The notes under the pieces: model-generated
Database searches by the model: none
Seen by the model: only the letters and a program-made list of their open reading frames with translations
Told to the model about the DNA's origin: nothing
Shown here: piece after piece, positions 46,914 to 56,011 of the stretch
Numbering within the stretch: the stretch's first letter is position 1
How the letters are laid out: each line of letters begins with the position of its first letter
Assembly (NCBI GenBank): GCA_964030785.1
Contig: OZ034968.1
Coordinates: 30,899,186-30,963,185 of the forward strand
Length of the DNA: 64,000 nucleotides
DNA from: Siderastrea siderea
Lineage: Eukaryota; Cnidaria; Anthozoa; Scleractinia; Rhizangiidae
Direction: 5' to 3'
Made by a program: the position numbers and the translations under genes

Positions 46914-47599
46914 TTCGATTCATTTTGCTAGGCAAGTTCTTCTTGAACATATTGTTTGTTACAAGTTCCTCATCAGTGTTATCAATCTTTCGCTTTGCCC
47001 CAGCACCATTTTCTGTTTGTGAGGCTGTGTTTTCTATTTCAAATTCTGCGCTCCTCATCAGGCAGCTGGAAGAACTTTTGCTCTGAACAGCATTCTCTGG
47101 CTGATTTTGTTATCACACAGAGGGACATTAGGGAGTTATTTGCATTATTGGTTATGGTACAAATCAGATTCCGGTAACTTTGTGAACAGCAAAAACACCC
47201 CCAAAAAGTGAGGTGCAGGATATTTTTTTAAAATGAAATTTTATTGCTTCACAGAACAATTACAGAGAGGGCAACATACATACTTTATATAAACTAAGTT
47301 CGGTGCTGCCATTACACTGATCACATGCTAAAGTGCAGAGGAATACTAAGTAAATTTTTCCTCCAGCAGATGACATTTGTATAGGAAGCAAAATTCAAAT
47401 AAGAGCTAATGCACCGAAAATCAATACAAAGAATTGCTTTGGTGGGACATAAAACAACACACACATACTTAAACACCCACACATACGAAGTTCAAGGGAA
47501 TAAATTTCTTACAGTAAGCGAAAAGCATGCTTTTGACCTACCCTCCCCTGTCAAATACAGAGTTGATGGAAATTTTTGCGTGACAGTGTTCTGATGAAC
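46914..47599. other. Spacer
   Basis: No recognisable coding region or repeat apart from possible 3' debris of the LINE ORF1 fragment toward the right. Confidence 0.35.
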
Positions 47600-48450
47600 T
47601 GAGTTCGATCCGACTAAAGTTTCTTGATATCTTCCTCGGAATACATTCTCCAAGGTTGTCCAGAGGGCGATGTCTTAACGAAAGTCTTGCTGTCGAGAGA
47701 CCATGTACTTGCGATCTTTTGGTCATTCTTCTTTTTGAAGGGTGAGAGGCATCATTTCCTTTTGGTATTGGGTCAGGTTCTCGTTGATAAATACACGCAT
47801 TGGAGGATCAGTTGCAATAGGGCCCACCTAATTACAGAACACAGATGGAACTGTTGAATCTTTTAGTTGAATGCAAGCTTTATATAACCTTGAATTATCT
47901 TTGTGGCTAACGAATTTGGCTATTATTGGTTTAATTCCTTTCTTTCTATTAAGCCTGTAGGCGATTTTGATATCATCACATTCTAGCTCGACTCCAATCG
48001 CCCATGCAACTTTACAGACAATTGCATGCATCGGTAGATCGAAATCCTCCGGAATACCATGTAATTCCAGGGAATTTTTTCTGATGTACTCTTCCCGTTC
48101 GTTGAAGCTTGCTTGGAGGTAGTCCAGCTCTTCTTTTTGGGTCTTTACCTTTTTCGATACTCTGGCAAGCTCCTCTTCCAGGCTTGCAACATATTTGCAC
48201 TGATGATCAAAATCTTCCTTCAGCGTATTAACTTCGGTGTTGCTCCTTGAGACGGCAGATTTTAGTTTGATAATGTCTGCCAACATCTTACTGTTTTCGG
48301 CTAGCAAGGTAGCTTACTGTACCTTGAATAGACACCAGAATGCGGTAGACTTCCTTCAAGGTTGGCTCGTCCGATTCGGGTTCAGAGGATGAAGACGCCA
48401 CATTTTAATACTCTGCACGTGGTAGTTTGTGATCCGGCGAAACAATATCA
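47600..48450 (-). pseudogene. LINE ORF1-like protein, degraded
   Basis: The main frame (47828-48307) has a long heptad-rich coiled coil (NTLKEDFDHQCKYVASLEEE...), then EYIRKNSLELHGIPED and IKPIIAKFVSHKDNSRLY, the RRM-like core of LINE ORF1 nucleic-acid chaperones. Upstream, LKEVYRILVSIQGTVS in another frame is the N-terminus. Downstream, IFINENLTQYQKEM in a third frame is the C-terminal part. There is no RT nearby. Frame changes at both borders show it is dead. Confidence 0.65.
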
Positions 48451-50340
48451 TCACTGGGGCATCGCTGTTGTGCCTTTTTTCCTTTTTCGCATTTAACCAT
48501 ACATCAATTGAAACAGCTTGTAAGTAGCAAATAAGCGAATTATTTGATAGGATTTGCTGTGTGGGAGGATAGCTCACGGAGCTCGCTAAAAGACGTCTGG
48601 CCATTATGTTATCCTCAGTTCCCCCGAGGTGCAGGATAAGACCAAAATCCAGTGTTGCAAAGTGTCCATTGTTTAATTTTCGGGCGCGTGGATTCTATGT
48701 TCCATCCACGAGCCCCCCCAATTTTTACTTACATAGATGTGCTATCATCTCAGTAGGTAAGTACACAAGTGCACTGGGATCATAGCGACTGACCATACAA
48801 ATGATGCCATCGACCATAATATACTGAAGTGAGTAGGCGGAGGAGTCCCTCATTTATGCTTGCACCTTGAGGAGCTCAGGTTCTTGTGGCGACACATTCT
48901 TCGAAAGCAAGGTTGCTCAATTCAATGAATCAGCCAGATAAAATTTGGGATACCAGCTTAACAGGAATTGGTTAAAACCCCGTTCCCACAAAAACGGCTG
49001 TTAAAATGTAGGCAGGCCTAAAGCACTGGTTGCGGGCAAAGCAGCATCCACATTGCTTGAAACAGGGTGAGGTGTTACCAAACTCTAAACAGCCGTGTTT
49101 AGCAACAAAGGCGGCACCAAAAAAGTGTTCACAAACGAAGCAACAGGCAAAGATGATCTACCTTGCTGCATGGAAGCTGCAGGAGCGAGGCTAGACACCA
49201 TGAAACCCATGCTCGAAGACAACAAGGCATTTGTTTCTGAATCCAATGTGGCTGGTGAAGATGAGCTAGGAGGCTGAGCTGCAACAGCTGCCACCGAAGA
49301 AAATGGCCTGCACAGACTGCAACACTTTAACAATGGCGGCAATCAAAGCATTCACAGCGTCCTGGCTGTTGGTAGTTGTGCGGACCATGATGTGCATTGC
49401 AGAGACGAAAAGACAGCAAAAACCAAGGAGAGCTGTGCAAACGAAGTTAGCAAACTGTGAGCAAGCTAGCAGTGGCAGGCAAAGTAATGATTAATGAAAT
49501 CTGCTTAGATAGGATTTTTCGTCCAGTCATTTGTCATAACTGCCTCTTGTGTCTACTTTGTGATGCCTTTTCCACAGCCATTTGTAATTTTTGACTGTTG
49601 GCGACATGAAACAGATGGAGACCAGCTGTCAGAGAAACTACCACTTGATTCTCTCAGTGTAGCCTGTCTGTGTTGGTTAACGGGAAGAACAGCAAGACAT
49701 CACGTGACTGTTAAAGTTGCGGTATTCTGGTATATACTTCACTCCTTGAGCCTCATCAGCCATCCACTAAATAATACTACCTTGTGCGGTGCTTTTGGGT
49801 GCAGATCAGGCATCCTGGCTTGGATTACGGTGTTGCTTCCCATTTGTGGAGCTCGGTCTTAAACTCTGATGGCTTCTGGTGTTTTAACGGGGAGCTTGAG
49901 TTTCTGTAACTGGTGGAAAGGCTGGCTTGAGCTGAAGACTTTTTGTTGCACAGTATGCTGAACCATTTTGTGGATTGATTGTTCATTCAGAGTGACTTTC
50001 GTTTCAACCTGTTCAAGAAAACTACCCATTTAGAAGTCTGTTTTGTGGCGCTCTCTAAGTCTAAGTCACACTTACCAGTTTGACCAGTTCTTGATCACAA
50101 GGCACATTACTGCACACACTCGCACTTAAAGGTATCTGCATGGATCACCAGGTCAACTTGGTGGGCTTTTTCTTCCTCAAAACAACACTCAAAATTGAAC
50201 GTAGTCTGGTACGGGAAGTAGTATCCTTCTTCTGATATTATAATAACAATAATAATGATAATAATAATAATAATATTAATAATAACAGTTTATTGATGAC
50301 TTTTCTACAGAGTAGCTCTACATTCATCATGGACTAACTA
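48451..50340. other. Stretch without recognisable genes
   Basis: Frames at 49095-49494 and 49560-49862 have no known motif. An AAT-type microsatellite at about 50238-50287 is followed by the CTACAGAGTAGCTCTAC word (50305-50321) shared with 34546-34562, probably the 3' tail of a short interspersed repeat on the minus strand. Confidence 0.35.
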
Positions 50341-51126
50341 ATGAAATATATATATATATGTGATTTACTTAGATTGTCCCCAGAGCTTTTAGAGATTTTC
50401 CCACCAAAGTCGGTTTTTCCAGCTTATCGCAGAACTAAAAATCTTAAAGAAATCTTAGCTCCCTCAAAATTTGGGGGAACTGGGAGTGTCAATCGCATTC
50501 GGCAAGAAACGGGAGGGTGTTTCAAGTGTAACAAAAGATGCGATTTATGCCAAAAGTTTTTGATTCAAGATACCAAATTTCGGAACTTTGCTATGGGCTG
50601 CGTCTACAAGATCAACCAACAATTAAGTTGTACGTCAAAGAATGTTATTTATTTGGCTGCTTGTGACAAATGCAAAAACCAGTACGTTGGTTCCACTTCA
50701 ACAGAATTCAAAGTTCGTTTTCGCAATCATAAATCGTCAATGCTTAACAATAAGAGTACTTGTGATCTAGTTGTTCATTATAATTCTTTTGAACACCAAA
50801 TTTGTCAAATTAGCTTTATTGTTATTGAACAAATTGTTAACCATAGAAATGGAATCCATCTCCAACAATTGCTTCTCACCAGAGATGCGTACTGGACTTT
50901 ACAACTTTTTTCGTTACATCCACATGGCCTTAACTGTTACAACAGGTTGATAAGCTTTTATTGTAGTCCAAATTTCCCTCACATTTACAGCAGGCATTCT
51001 ATCACAGTTGAATTGCTTGTGATAGTTGTAACCTTTGTAATTTTTAAGCTTTGCTATTTGCACTACCTTGTTAGCTCCCATTTTTATGTTAACTCTCTTT
51101 TGTTTTTCCTGTCTGTTATTACGTAA
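50341..51126 (+). pseudogene. Penelope-like element, 5'-truncated GIY-YIG endonuclease part
   Basis: An open frame of 261 codons begins in the linker after the RT. A Cys-rich part (GCFKCNKRCDLCQKF) precedes the GIY-YIG nuclease core NVIYLAACDKC...NQYVGSTSTEF, the catalytic Arg region KVRFRNHKSSM, and the C-terminal TRDAYWTLQLFSLHPHGLN. The RT is missing, so this is a 5'-truncated insertion. The last 60 codons are hydrophobic and probably read through 3' UTR. A hammerhead-like segment follows at 51243-51282. The Cys pattern differs from that of the element at 52.1-54.5 kb, so it is a different PLE lineage. Confidence 0.8.
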
Positions 51127-51242
51127 CCATTATTTACATTATTTGTCACTTGTACTACTACAATAAATATTGGCGGCTTTGTAATTTTGTCATACCAGGC
51201 CTTTTAATTTTTAAACTTTTTATTGTAAATATCCTTTTTAAC

Positions 51243-51284
51243 TTGTACCTGAGGAAGGCCGAAGACCAAAACGTTTTACATTAA
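51243..51284 (+). ncRNA. Degenerate hammerhead-ribozyme-like motif at PLE 3' end
   Basis: CUGAGGA (51249-51255, allowed at the variable N7) is followed by a short GGCC...GACC-type helix and then AAAAC in place of GAAAC. Flanking UGUA and UACA can form stem I. The invariant G12 is changed to A, so self-cleavage is unlikely. The position matches other PLE hammerheads. Confidence 0.4.
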
Positions 51285-51406
51285 ACCGCCGGAACAGTCA
51301 GGAGTTGTTTGTCTCTTCATCTTACTTACACAAATCTACATATATATATATGTTGGGAAGCCCGTGAGCCATAAAGCCTTAAGTTCGGCTGCGTTGTTGC
51401 GTGGTC

Positions 51407-51476
51407 GTCCTGATGGTGTATTGGTTAACACTGGCACTAGAAAGTCGAGGACGCGGGTTCAAATCCCGTTCAGGAC
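51407..51476 (+). tRNA. tRNA-like gene, array copy 1 (2-nt deletion)
   Basis: The acceptor stem GTCCTGA/TCAGGAC pairs fully, the T-arm GCGGG-TTCAAAT-CCCGT pairs, and the A and B boxes are intact. Compared with copies 2 and 3, ATC between D-stem and anticodon stem is reduced to T, so the D/anticodon junction is damaged. TTTTT follows 2 bases after the 3' end. Confidence 0.5.
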
Positions 51477-51660
51477 AATTTTTAGGGTTTTCACTTTGTG
51501 TTTGTTTATTCTTTCTCTGACTGGTTTAAGTTCATTCTTGTTATTTATATTGGTCAAAAAGGCCTACAAGCCTTCCAGTCAGCTCCTGTGAAAACACTAA
51601 AATTTGTCGGGAGGCCCGTGAGCCATAATGCCTTAAGTTCGGCTGTGTTGTTGCGTGGTC

Positions 51661-51732
51661 GTCCTGATGGTGTATTGGTTAACACATCGGCACTAGAAAG
51701 TCGAGGACGCAGGTTCAAATCCCGTTCAGGAC
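51661..51732 (+). tRNA. tRNA-like gene, array copy 2
   Basis: A 72-nt cloverleaf: 7-bp acceptor stem GTCCTGA/TCAGGAC; D-stem GTGT/ACAC with GG in the loop; anticodon stem TCGGC/GTCGA; T-loop TTCAAAT. The A box TGGTGTATTGG and B box GGTTCAAATCC fit Pol III consensus, and TTTTT lies just downstream. The anticodon loop is ACTAGAAA, eight nucleotides instead of seven, so the anticodon is ambiguous (AGA if the T is U33, but the variable loop is too short for tRNA-Ser). The T-stem has one extra mismatch (GCAGG). It could be a real tRNA variant or a SINE-like satellite. Confidence 0.55.
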
Positions 51733-51916
51733 AATTTTTAGGGTTTTCACTTTGTGTTTGTTTATTCTTTCTTTGACTGGTTTAAGTTCATTTGTGTTAT
51801 TTATATTCGTCAAAAAGGCCTACAAGCCTTCCAGTCAGCTCCTGTGAAAACACTAAAATTTGTCGGGAGGCCCATGAGCCATAAAGCCTTAAGTTCGGCT
51901 GTGTTGTTGCGTGGTC

Positions 51917-51988
51917 ATCCTGATGGTGTAGTGGTTAACACATCGGCACTAGAAAGTCGAGGACGTGGGTTCAAATCCCGTTCAGGAC
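51917..51988 (+). tRNA. tRNA-like gene, array copy 3
   Basis: Same fold as copy 2, with the A box TGGTGTAGTGG closest to consensus and T-stem GTGGG/CCCGT. The first base is A instead of G, so the outermost acceptor pair is lost. The 8-nt anticodon loop is retained. A TTTTT terminator follows. Confidence 0.55.
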
Positions 51989-52052
51989 AATTTTTAGGGT
52001 TTTCACTTTGTGTTTGTTTATTCTTTCTTTGACTGGTTTAAGTTCATTTGTG

Positions 52053-52087
<35 letters not shown>

Positions 52088-52094
<7 letters not shown>

Positions 52095-52099
52095 ATGAT
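52088..52099. repeat. 12-bp target duplication of the PLE (left copy)
   Basis: TATAATAATGAT occurs here and at 54542-54553, directly bordering the element between them. It defines the insertion as 52100-54541. Confidence 0.75.
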
Positions 52100-52129
52100 C
52101 AAAAGTAGCAAGATTTCAATTCATCGTTT

Positions 52130-52185
52130 TATTGCGACAACGCTGTTTCGTGTGATCAAAGGACGACCACACTCATCAGGCAATA
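52130..52185 (-). ncRNA. Hammerhead ribozyme (type I, PLE-associated)
   Basis: All core elements are present on the minus strand. Stem I is UAUUGC (52180-52185) paired with GCAAUA (52130-52135), 6 bp perfect. The CUGAUGAG box is at 52172-52179. An 8-bp stem II (GUGUGGUC/GAUCACAC, one G-U pair) has a 7-nt loop. The GAAAC box is at 52145-52149. A minimal stem III (AC/GU) closes a short AGCGUU loop, followed by the GUC cleavage triplet, with predicted cleavage between 52136 and 52135. Every invariant core base matches. The short stem III is the form reported for Penelope-like elements, which often act as dimers. Confidence 0.88.
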
Positions 52186-52322
52186 TCAACGAATGACCGT
52201 TAAAATACATAAACTGGCAATAAAAGGCTAACTTAAGGTTGCTATGCAATATAAAAACAGTTGCTATGATATATAAAAACTATGGGATTTAAAAACAGAA
52301 ATTGCGTGTACTAAAGATTGCG

Positions 52323-54446
52323 TTACTTAATCACAAAGTTCTTGAGCAGGTATCTGTTTCTGTGTGGGCACGAGCTTGCTAGCTCATTTCGCTTGTTTAG
52401 ACTGCATAAATTCTTCTTACAAATGATTACAAATGTTTCAAAAAGACATAAATTACATTTGTTGTTAATGTTATTGTAAGGTCTACACTGCTTAATGATT
52501 CTCCACTTGATACTGAAAGGTTTGTTGGTGTCTTGGAGTGTCCAAATGTGTTTAGACAGTTCAGTCTCGTTCCTCTTGCTTTCATGTCGAAAAGATGCTG
52601 TGTGATTTCTGTAGCGGTCTTTGAAATTAGTGGCGAGGCCTACGTATGATTCTGATGATGTTTGTGTTGTGACTGTGGCTTGGTAAACTACATTTTGTGT
52701 GAGGCATTTTCCGTCGAGTGGGCATTGATCTTTTTTTCTACAGTTGCATTCTTTGTTGCTTGTTTGTGTTTGCGACTGGTGGTAATCTGATAGTACTGCT
52801 TTGTTGTGTGACGAGATGATACTTTTCATGTCAGGCATGCAGGAGTAGCTGAGCTTCAGTGTGTGTTTGTTGAAGATCTTGTGTAGGGGGTGTCCGTTTG
52901 GGAAGCATCTGTCAATGATGTTTAGGAACTTCCTTCCCAGGTTAGTTTTCACGTTAGCATTCCATGGGGGGTTGTACCAGACGATTTTTCTTTGGCAATT
53001 TCTGTTGCGCTTCAGCTGTGGGTTGTATGTGAGCTCGTGATTGTAACCGCTCTCGTCAAGCGCTTTCTGGTACGGCGGAATGGCTTCGTCGAAAACTTTC
53101 TGGTTAGATGAGATGCTGGTTAGTCGTTTGTTGATATTTTCTGGGATGTTCTTTAGAAGTGCGGGTGGGTGGTTGCTTTGTCGGTGGACGTAGAGGATTT
53201 TGTTGTTGGGTTTCATGAAGGGCTTGTACGATCCGCTTGTAAGGTCGAGGGTTACGTCTAGAAAGTTTATGGTTTTCTTGTTTGCTTCGATGGTGATTTT
53301 GAGGCCATTTGATTTGAAAATTTCACAAACTTCTTGTTTTGTTTTCTCGATTTGCTTAGGTGTTGCTTTGCATACCGCCAGACCATCGTCACGGTAGAGA
53401 CCAACTTGGCCTTTAAATTTTGGTGTGATGAGGGACAACATGTACGTGCCGACGAGTTCGCATGTCTCGGCTCCATCATATGAGCCCATCGTCACATCGA
53501 ATAAGTTGTTGGTGTTTTTCTTTTCCCATGGCGTGTTCTGGTGATACAACAATGATTTCTTCGCGTGCGTGATGATGTGGCGGTCTTGCGGAGTGATGTG
53601 CGTGAATTGGGATGCATAGTTAAGTGCCTTTGTCAGAAGCTGCTTGGAAATGGATGGGTAGAAGTCACATACATCGAAAGTTATGAACGCGTGTTGAGAT
53701 TTGCTGGGAATTGCTTTGAACCAGTCGATGACGTTTGAGGTACTTCTCCATAGATTTACTTCTGTTGCTTTGATTATCTCTTTGTTTATGTTGTCTAAAA
53801 TTTGCTTGCTGATAATGCCGATCTCTGATTTTGTGGGATTTATGAGTCTGCATGTTGGGTTGTTTACGAAATCAGGCTTGTGATCTTTTAATGTTATGAA
53901 TGGGTCTCTACTCGCGGAAACTTCAATACGGTCGTCTAGTGTTAGGTCTTGGGCGATCTTTTTGTCGGCCGAGGTAATCGAATCCGGGTTGCTTTTGTTA
54001 CTTTTCTTGTAAGCCTTTGTCACGTTTTTCTGTAGGAGGTTTAAATAGTCTTGAGGTTCAGCCTTGTAGTGGTTGGTAGTTTTGTCGGCTTTTACATAGA
54101 TTTTCTTATCTTGCCTGATTTCTTGTACGTCTTTGTCAAGTTTTGTTTGGAGGCTATTTGTTGTAGTGCTGTTGGTTTTAAACTCTACTCGTTGGATCAT
54201 ATTAAGCATGTTGTCTTCAAATTCATCGAGGGCGCTAACGTGTGGCGGTGGACGTTTTGATTTGAATCCGTAGGTTTCTTTATCGTTGCTGGTGGTGTCC
54301 TGGTTTTGCAAAAAGAAGAAGGCTTTCCATCGCATTCGGTGTATCAAGGACTGTGTTTTCTCGATCAGTGTTTGTAGATACTTGCTTTTATTTGCCAGCG
54401 GGATGTTCTTGGTCGAATAACCGAAATCTTTAACTTGGTAATTCAT
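52323..54446 (-). CDS. Penelope-like reverse transcriptase with C-terminal GIY-YIG endonuclease
   Basis: 707 residues, intact. It has an N-terminal basic region, then an RT domain related to telomerase RT: DPFITLKDHKPDF and NPTCRLINPTKSEIG, HAFITFDVCDFYPSIS with the first catalytic Asp, LYRDDGLAV (YxDD box, about residue 353) and KTINFLDVTLDL. After a linker with NPPWN comes a Cys-rich CNCRKKDQCPLDGKC (about residue 570) and a GIY-YIG nuclease: NVVYQATV, SYVGLATNFKDRYRNH, ELSKHIW and NKCNLCLFE. The nuclease nicks the target and the RT copies element RNA there. ATG 54446 is the first Met and the 5' leader upstream has stops. The C-terminal nuclease excludes the Naiad (permuted) clade; the Cys motif before the nuclease resembles Neptune-type elements, but that assignment is tentative. 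Confidence 0.92.
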   Translation of the reverse strand: MNYQVKDFGYSTKNIPLANKSKYLQTLIEKTQSLIHRMRWKAFFFLQNQDTTSNDKETYGFKSKRPPPHVSALDEFEDNMLNMIQRVEFKTNSTTTNSLQTKLDKDVQEIRQDKKIYVKADKTTNHYKAEPQDYLNLLQKNVTKAYKKSNKSNPDSITSADKKIAQDLTLDDRIEVSASRDPFITLKDHKPDFVNNPTCRLINPTKSEIGIISKQILDNINKEIIKATEVNLWRSTSNVIDWFKAIPSKSQHAFITFDVCDFYPSISKQLLTKALNYASQFTHITPQDRHIITHAKKSLLYHQNTPWEKKNTNNLFDVTMGSYDGAETCELVGTYMLSLITPKFKGQVGLYRDDGLAVCKATPKQIEKTKQEVCEIFKSNGLKITIEANKKTINFLDVTLDLTSGSYKPFMKPNNKILYVHRQSNHPPALLKNIPENINKRLTSISSNQKVFDEAIPPYQKALDESGYNHELTYNPQLKRNRNCQRKIVWYNPPWNANVKTNLGRKFLNIIDRCFPNGHPLHKIFNKHTLKLSYSCMPDMKSIISSHNKAVLSDYHQSQTQTSNKECNCRKKDQCPLDGKCLTQNVVYQATVTTQTSSESYVGLATNFKDRYRNHTASFRHESKRNETELSKHIWTLQDTNKPFSIKWRIIKQCRPYNNINNKCNLCLFETFVIICKKNLCSLNKRNELASSCPHRNRYLLKNFVIK

Positions 54447-54541
54447 TCTTGACAGCGCTCAACTTAGTGAAAGGAGCAGTAGAAACTTCTTGAACTTGAA
54501 TAGAATAAATTTGTAGAGCGCTCAACTCTTAGAGGAGCAGT

Positions 54542-54553
54542 TATAATAATGAT
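54542..54553. repeat. 12-bp target duplication of the PLE (right copy)
   Basis: Second copy of TATAATAATGAT, abutting the 5' end (minus strand) of the element and lying within the end of the BEL/Pao fragment. Confidence 0.75.
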
Positions 54554-55280
54554 ACAAACTGGGTCCAAGTCCCTAGACCCTTGATCCAATACAGAACTGT
54601 GGTGCTGTCGACCCAGCAGTGGTACTCTTCAACTGGCTGTCCTTGTAATACTTCTTTCACATGGTTCATCAGCCTGCTTAGGGTATGTGCGGCAATAAGT
54701 TCCAAGCGTGGGATTGATAGGTCCCTTGGCACAGTAGCATGGTACGCTAGAGCGTAAATGGCCACCGAAATTGCTAGCTTTCTTGCATCAGAAAAATCAT
54801 GGAGGACAATTCTTGTCACATCTCTGTCCACAACACTGTGAGGAACAGTTAAGCACGGGCAATTCTCCATTCCTTCGAGTCACTTGTTCCACGATCTCTG
54901 AATGTCACTTCGTACCTCTTCCTCTCACTTCAGTTTCCTTAGACATGCCTCACCATTGAGGATCTTTCCCGTGATAATGACCGGTGCAGCAATTCCAAGC
55001 AAGTCGTAAACACTGTTGACAGCTGACAGCATCTTCCTCTTTGTTAATGGGCCCTCACCAACTGATCCCAAAGGTTTCATAAAGCCGATAGAAAGTTTGT
55101 CTTCAGTCTTGTTCCAAGGAACTCCTAATATCTTTGTTTCATGGGGACTGGTTTCACCCTCCAGCACGGGACAAGTTAAACTTGCTTGAGATGGTACTGC
55201 ATCATCTTCAGTTGTCTGGGGTTCTTCCAATTCTGGTACATTACTGTGCCACTTGTGAAGATGAAAGCCTCCATCCTCCT
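54554..55280 (-). pseudogene. BEL/Pao polyprotein fragment (Pao RT/RNase H region)
   Basis: Read downstream from 55280: GGFHLHKWHSN, then HETKILGVPWNKTEDKLS, LTKRKMLSAVNSVYDLLG, VLHDFSDARKLAISVA, PRLELIAAHTLSR and YHCWVDSTTVLYWIKG. This is the order of the Pao RT thumb and RNase H region. One frame is kept throughout except for two TGA stops (54925-54927 and 54880-54882) at positions where Trp is expected. It is cut at its 3' side by the PLE insertion and the TA-run array, and joined at its 5' side, in frame, to a PLE endonuclease fragment. Confidence 0.82.
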
Positions 55281-56011
55281 CAGATTTCTTGTTGAGGAGG
55301 GAAATGTCACGAGCGGACAAGATGCAGAGTTTCTCAGACAGACACAGGTTGCAGCGAGAAGGGTTTCCCCTGTATGCATTTGCCCTCTTGATGATGCGCC
55401 AATTGATTTGATAGTCGGTGTTGCTATCTTTCAAGTCCCAGATGTGTTTTGAAAGTACTGTGCTGTGCGAATGCTTTTGGTCTCTGAAAGACAGTTTGTG
55501 GTTGTTGTATCTTGTTTTAAATTCGTGCTCTGTCATTCCAATGTAAGACTTTGTGTCCCCAGTTGTTGTTGTGACTGTGGCTTCGTAGATCACGTTGCTT
55601 GTAAGACGCACCATCGAGAGGGCACAGGTCTTTGTTTCTGCAATTGCATTTCCTCTCATTGCTAACTCCATTGTTTTCATTTAGGATTTTCTGGTTGTGG
55701 CTCTTGATGATGTTTGCCATGTTAGTCGTGCAGCTGTAGCTGACTTTCAAGTTGTTTCTGTTGAAGATCTTGTGGAGTTTGTGCGACCTTGGGAAATGCT
55801 TATCAACCAGCTGTAAGAAGGATTTCACGACATTCATCTCAACATTTTGGCTGAAAGGTGGATTAAACCAGGTGATGTTTCTTGGTCTGTTTCTTTGGTT
55901 TCTTTGGTTCTGGTTTTGGTCATACCAGATCTCCTTGTAACCGCTGGATTAAATATAACATGGATTTAAAAAATGAAAATACGTGTAGGTGCCTAATATA
56001 TATTACACTGA
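55281..56011 (-). pseudogene. Penelope-like element fragment (linker plus GIY-YIG), minus copy
   Basis: From 55837: [26 protein letters not shown], the Cys-rich CNCRNKDLCPLDGA, then after a 2-base deletion near 55610 a frame change to NVIYEATV, SYIGMTEHEFKTRYNNHK and CLSEKLCILSARDISLLNKK. The frame then switches abruptly to BEL/Pao at 55280. The nuclease part is an inverted copy of 56011-56362. The linker part from about 55701 to 56011 is repeated directly at 56621-56931. Confidence 0.82.

Larger units (their letters stand above)
51353..52048 (+). repeat. Tandem array: three 256-bp units with tRNA-like genes
   Basis: Three head-to-tail units, spaced 254 and 256 bp from tRNA start to tRNA start. 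The last is truncated where a TA dinucleotide run begins; a TA run also precedes the first. Units are nearly identical, with only scattered substitutions. Each has the same upstream segment (GTGAGCCATAA...), a tRNA-like core, AATTTTTAGGG, then about 110 bp of filler with inverted CCTACAAGCCTTCC-type words. Confidence 0.88.
52100..54541 (-). mobile_element. Complete Penelope-like element, 2.44 kb
   Basis: Bounded by a 12-bp direct target duplication. On the minus strand it has a 95-bp leader with two copies of a GCTCCT...AGTTGAGCGCT unit (54454-54480 and 54517-54541), one uninterrupted 707-codon ORF, and a 220-bp 3' region holding a complete hammerhead ribozyme. PLEs prime on target DNA with a GIY-YIG nuclease and carry hammerheads in their terminal regions. 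The intact frame, full ribozyme and clean duplication suggest a young insertion. Confidence 0.85.

Noticed and set aside
47600..48450. Host coiled-coil protein
   Set aside because: Coiled coil followed by the HGIPED and FVSHKDNSRLY motifs is the LINE ORF1 layout, and it is frameshifted at both ends.
51353..52048. CRISPR-like or protein-coding repeat (frames of 62-92 codons in each unit)
   Set aside because: The period is 256 bp with no spacers, and the open frames follow from near-identical non-coding units that contain tRNA-like cores.
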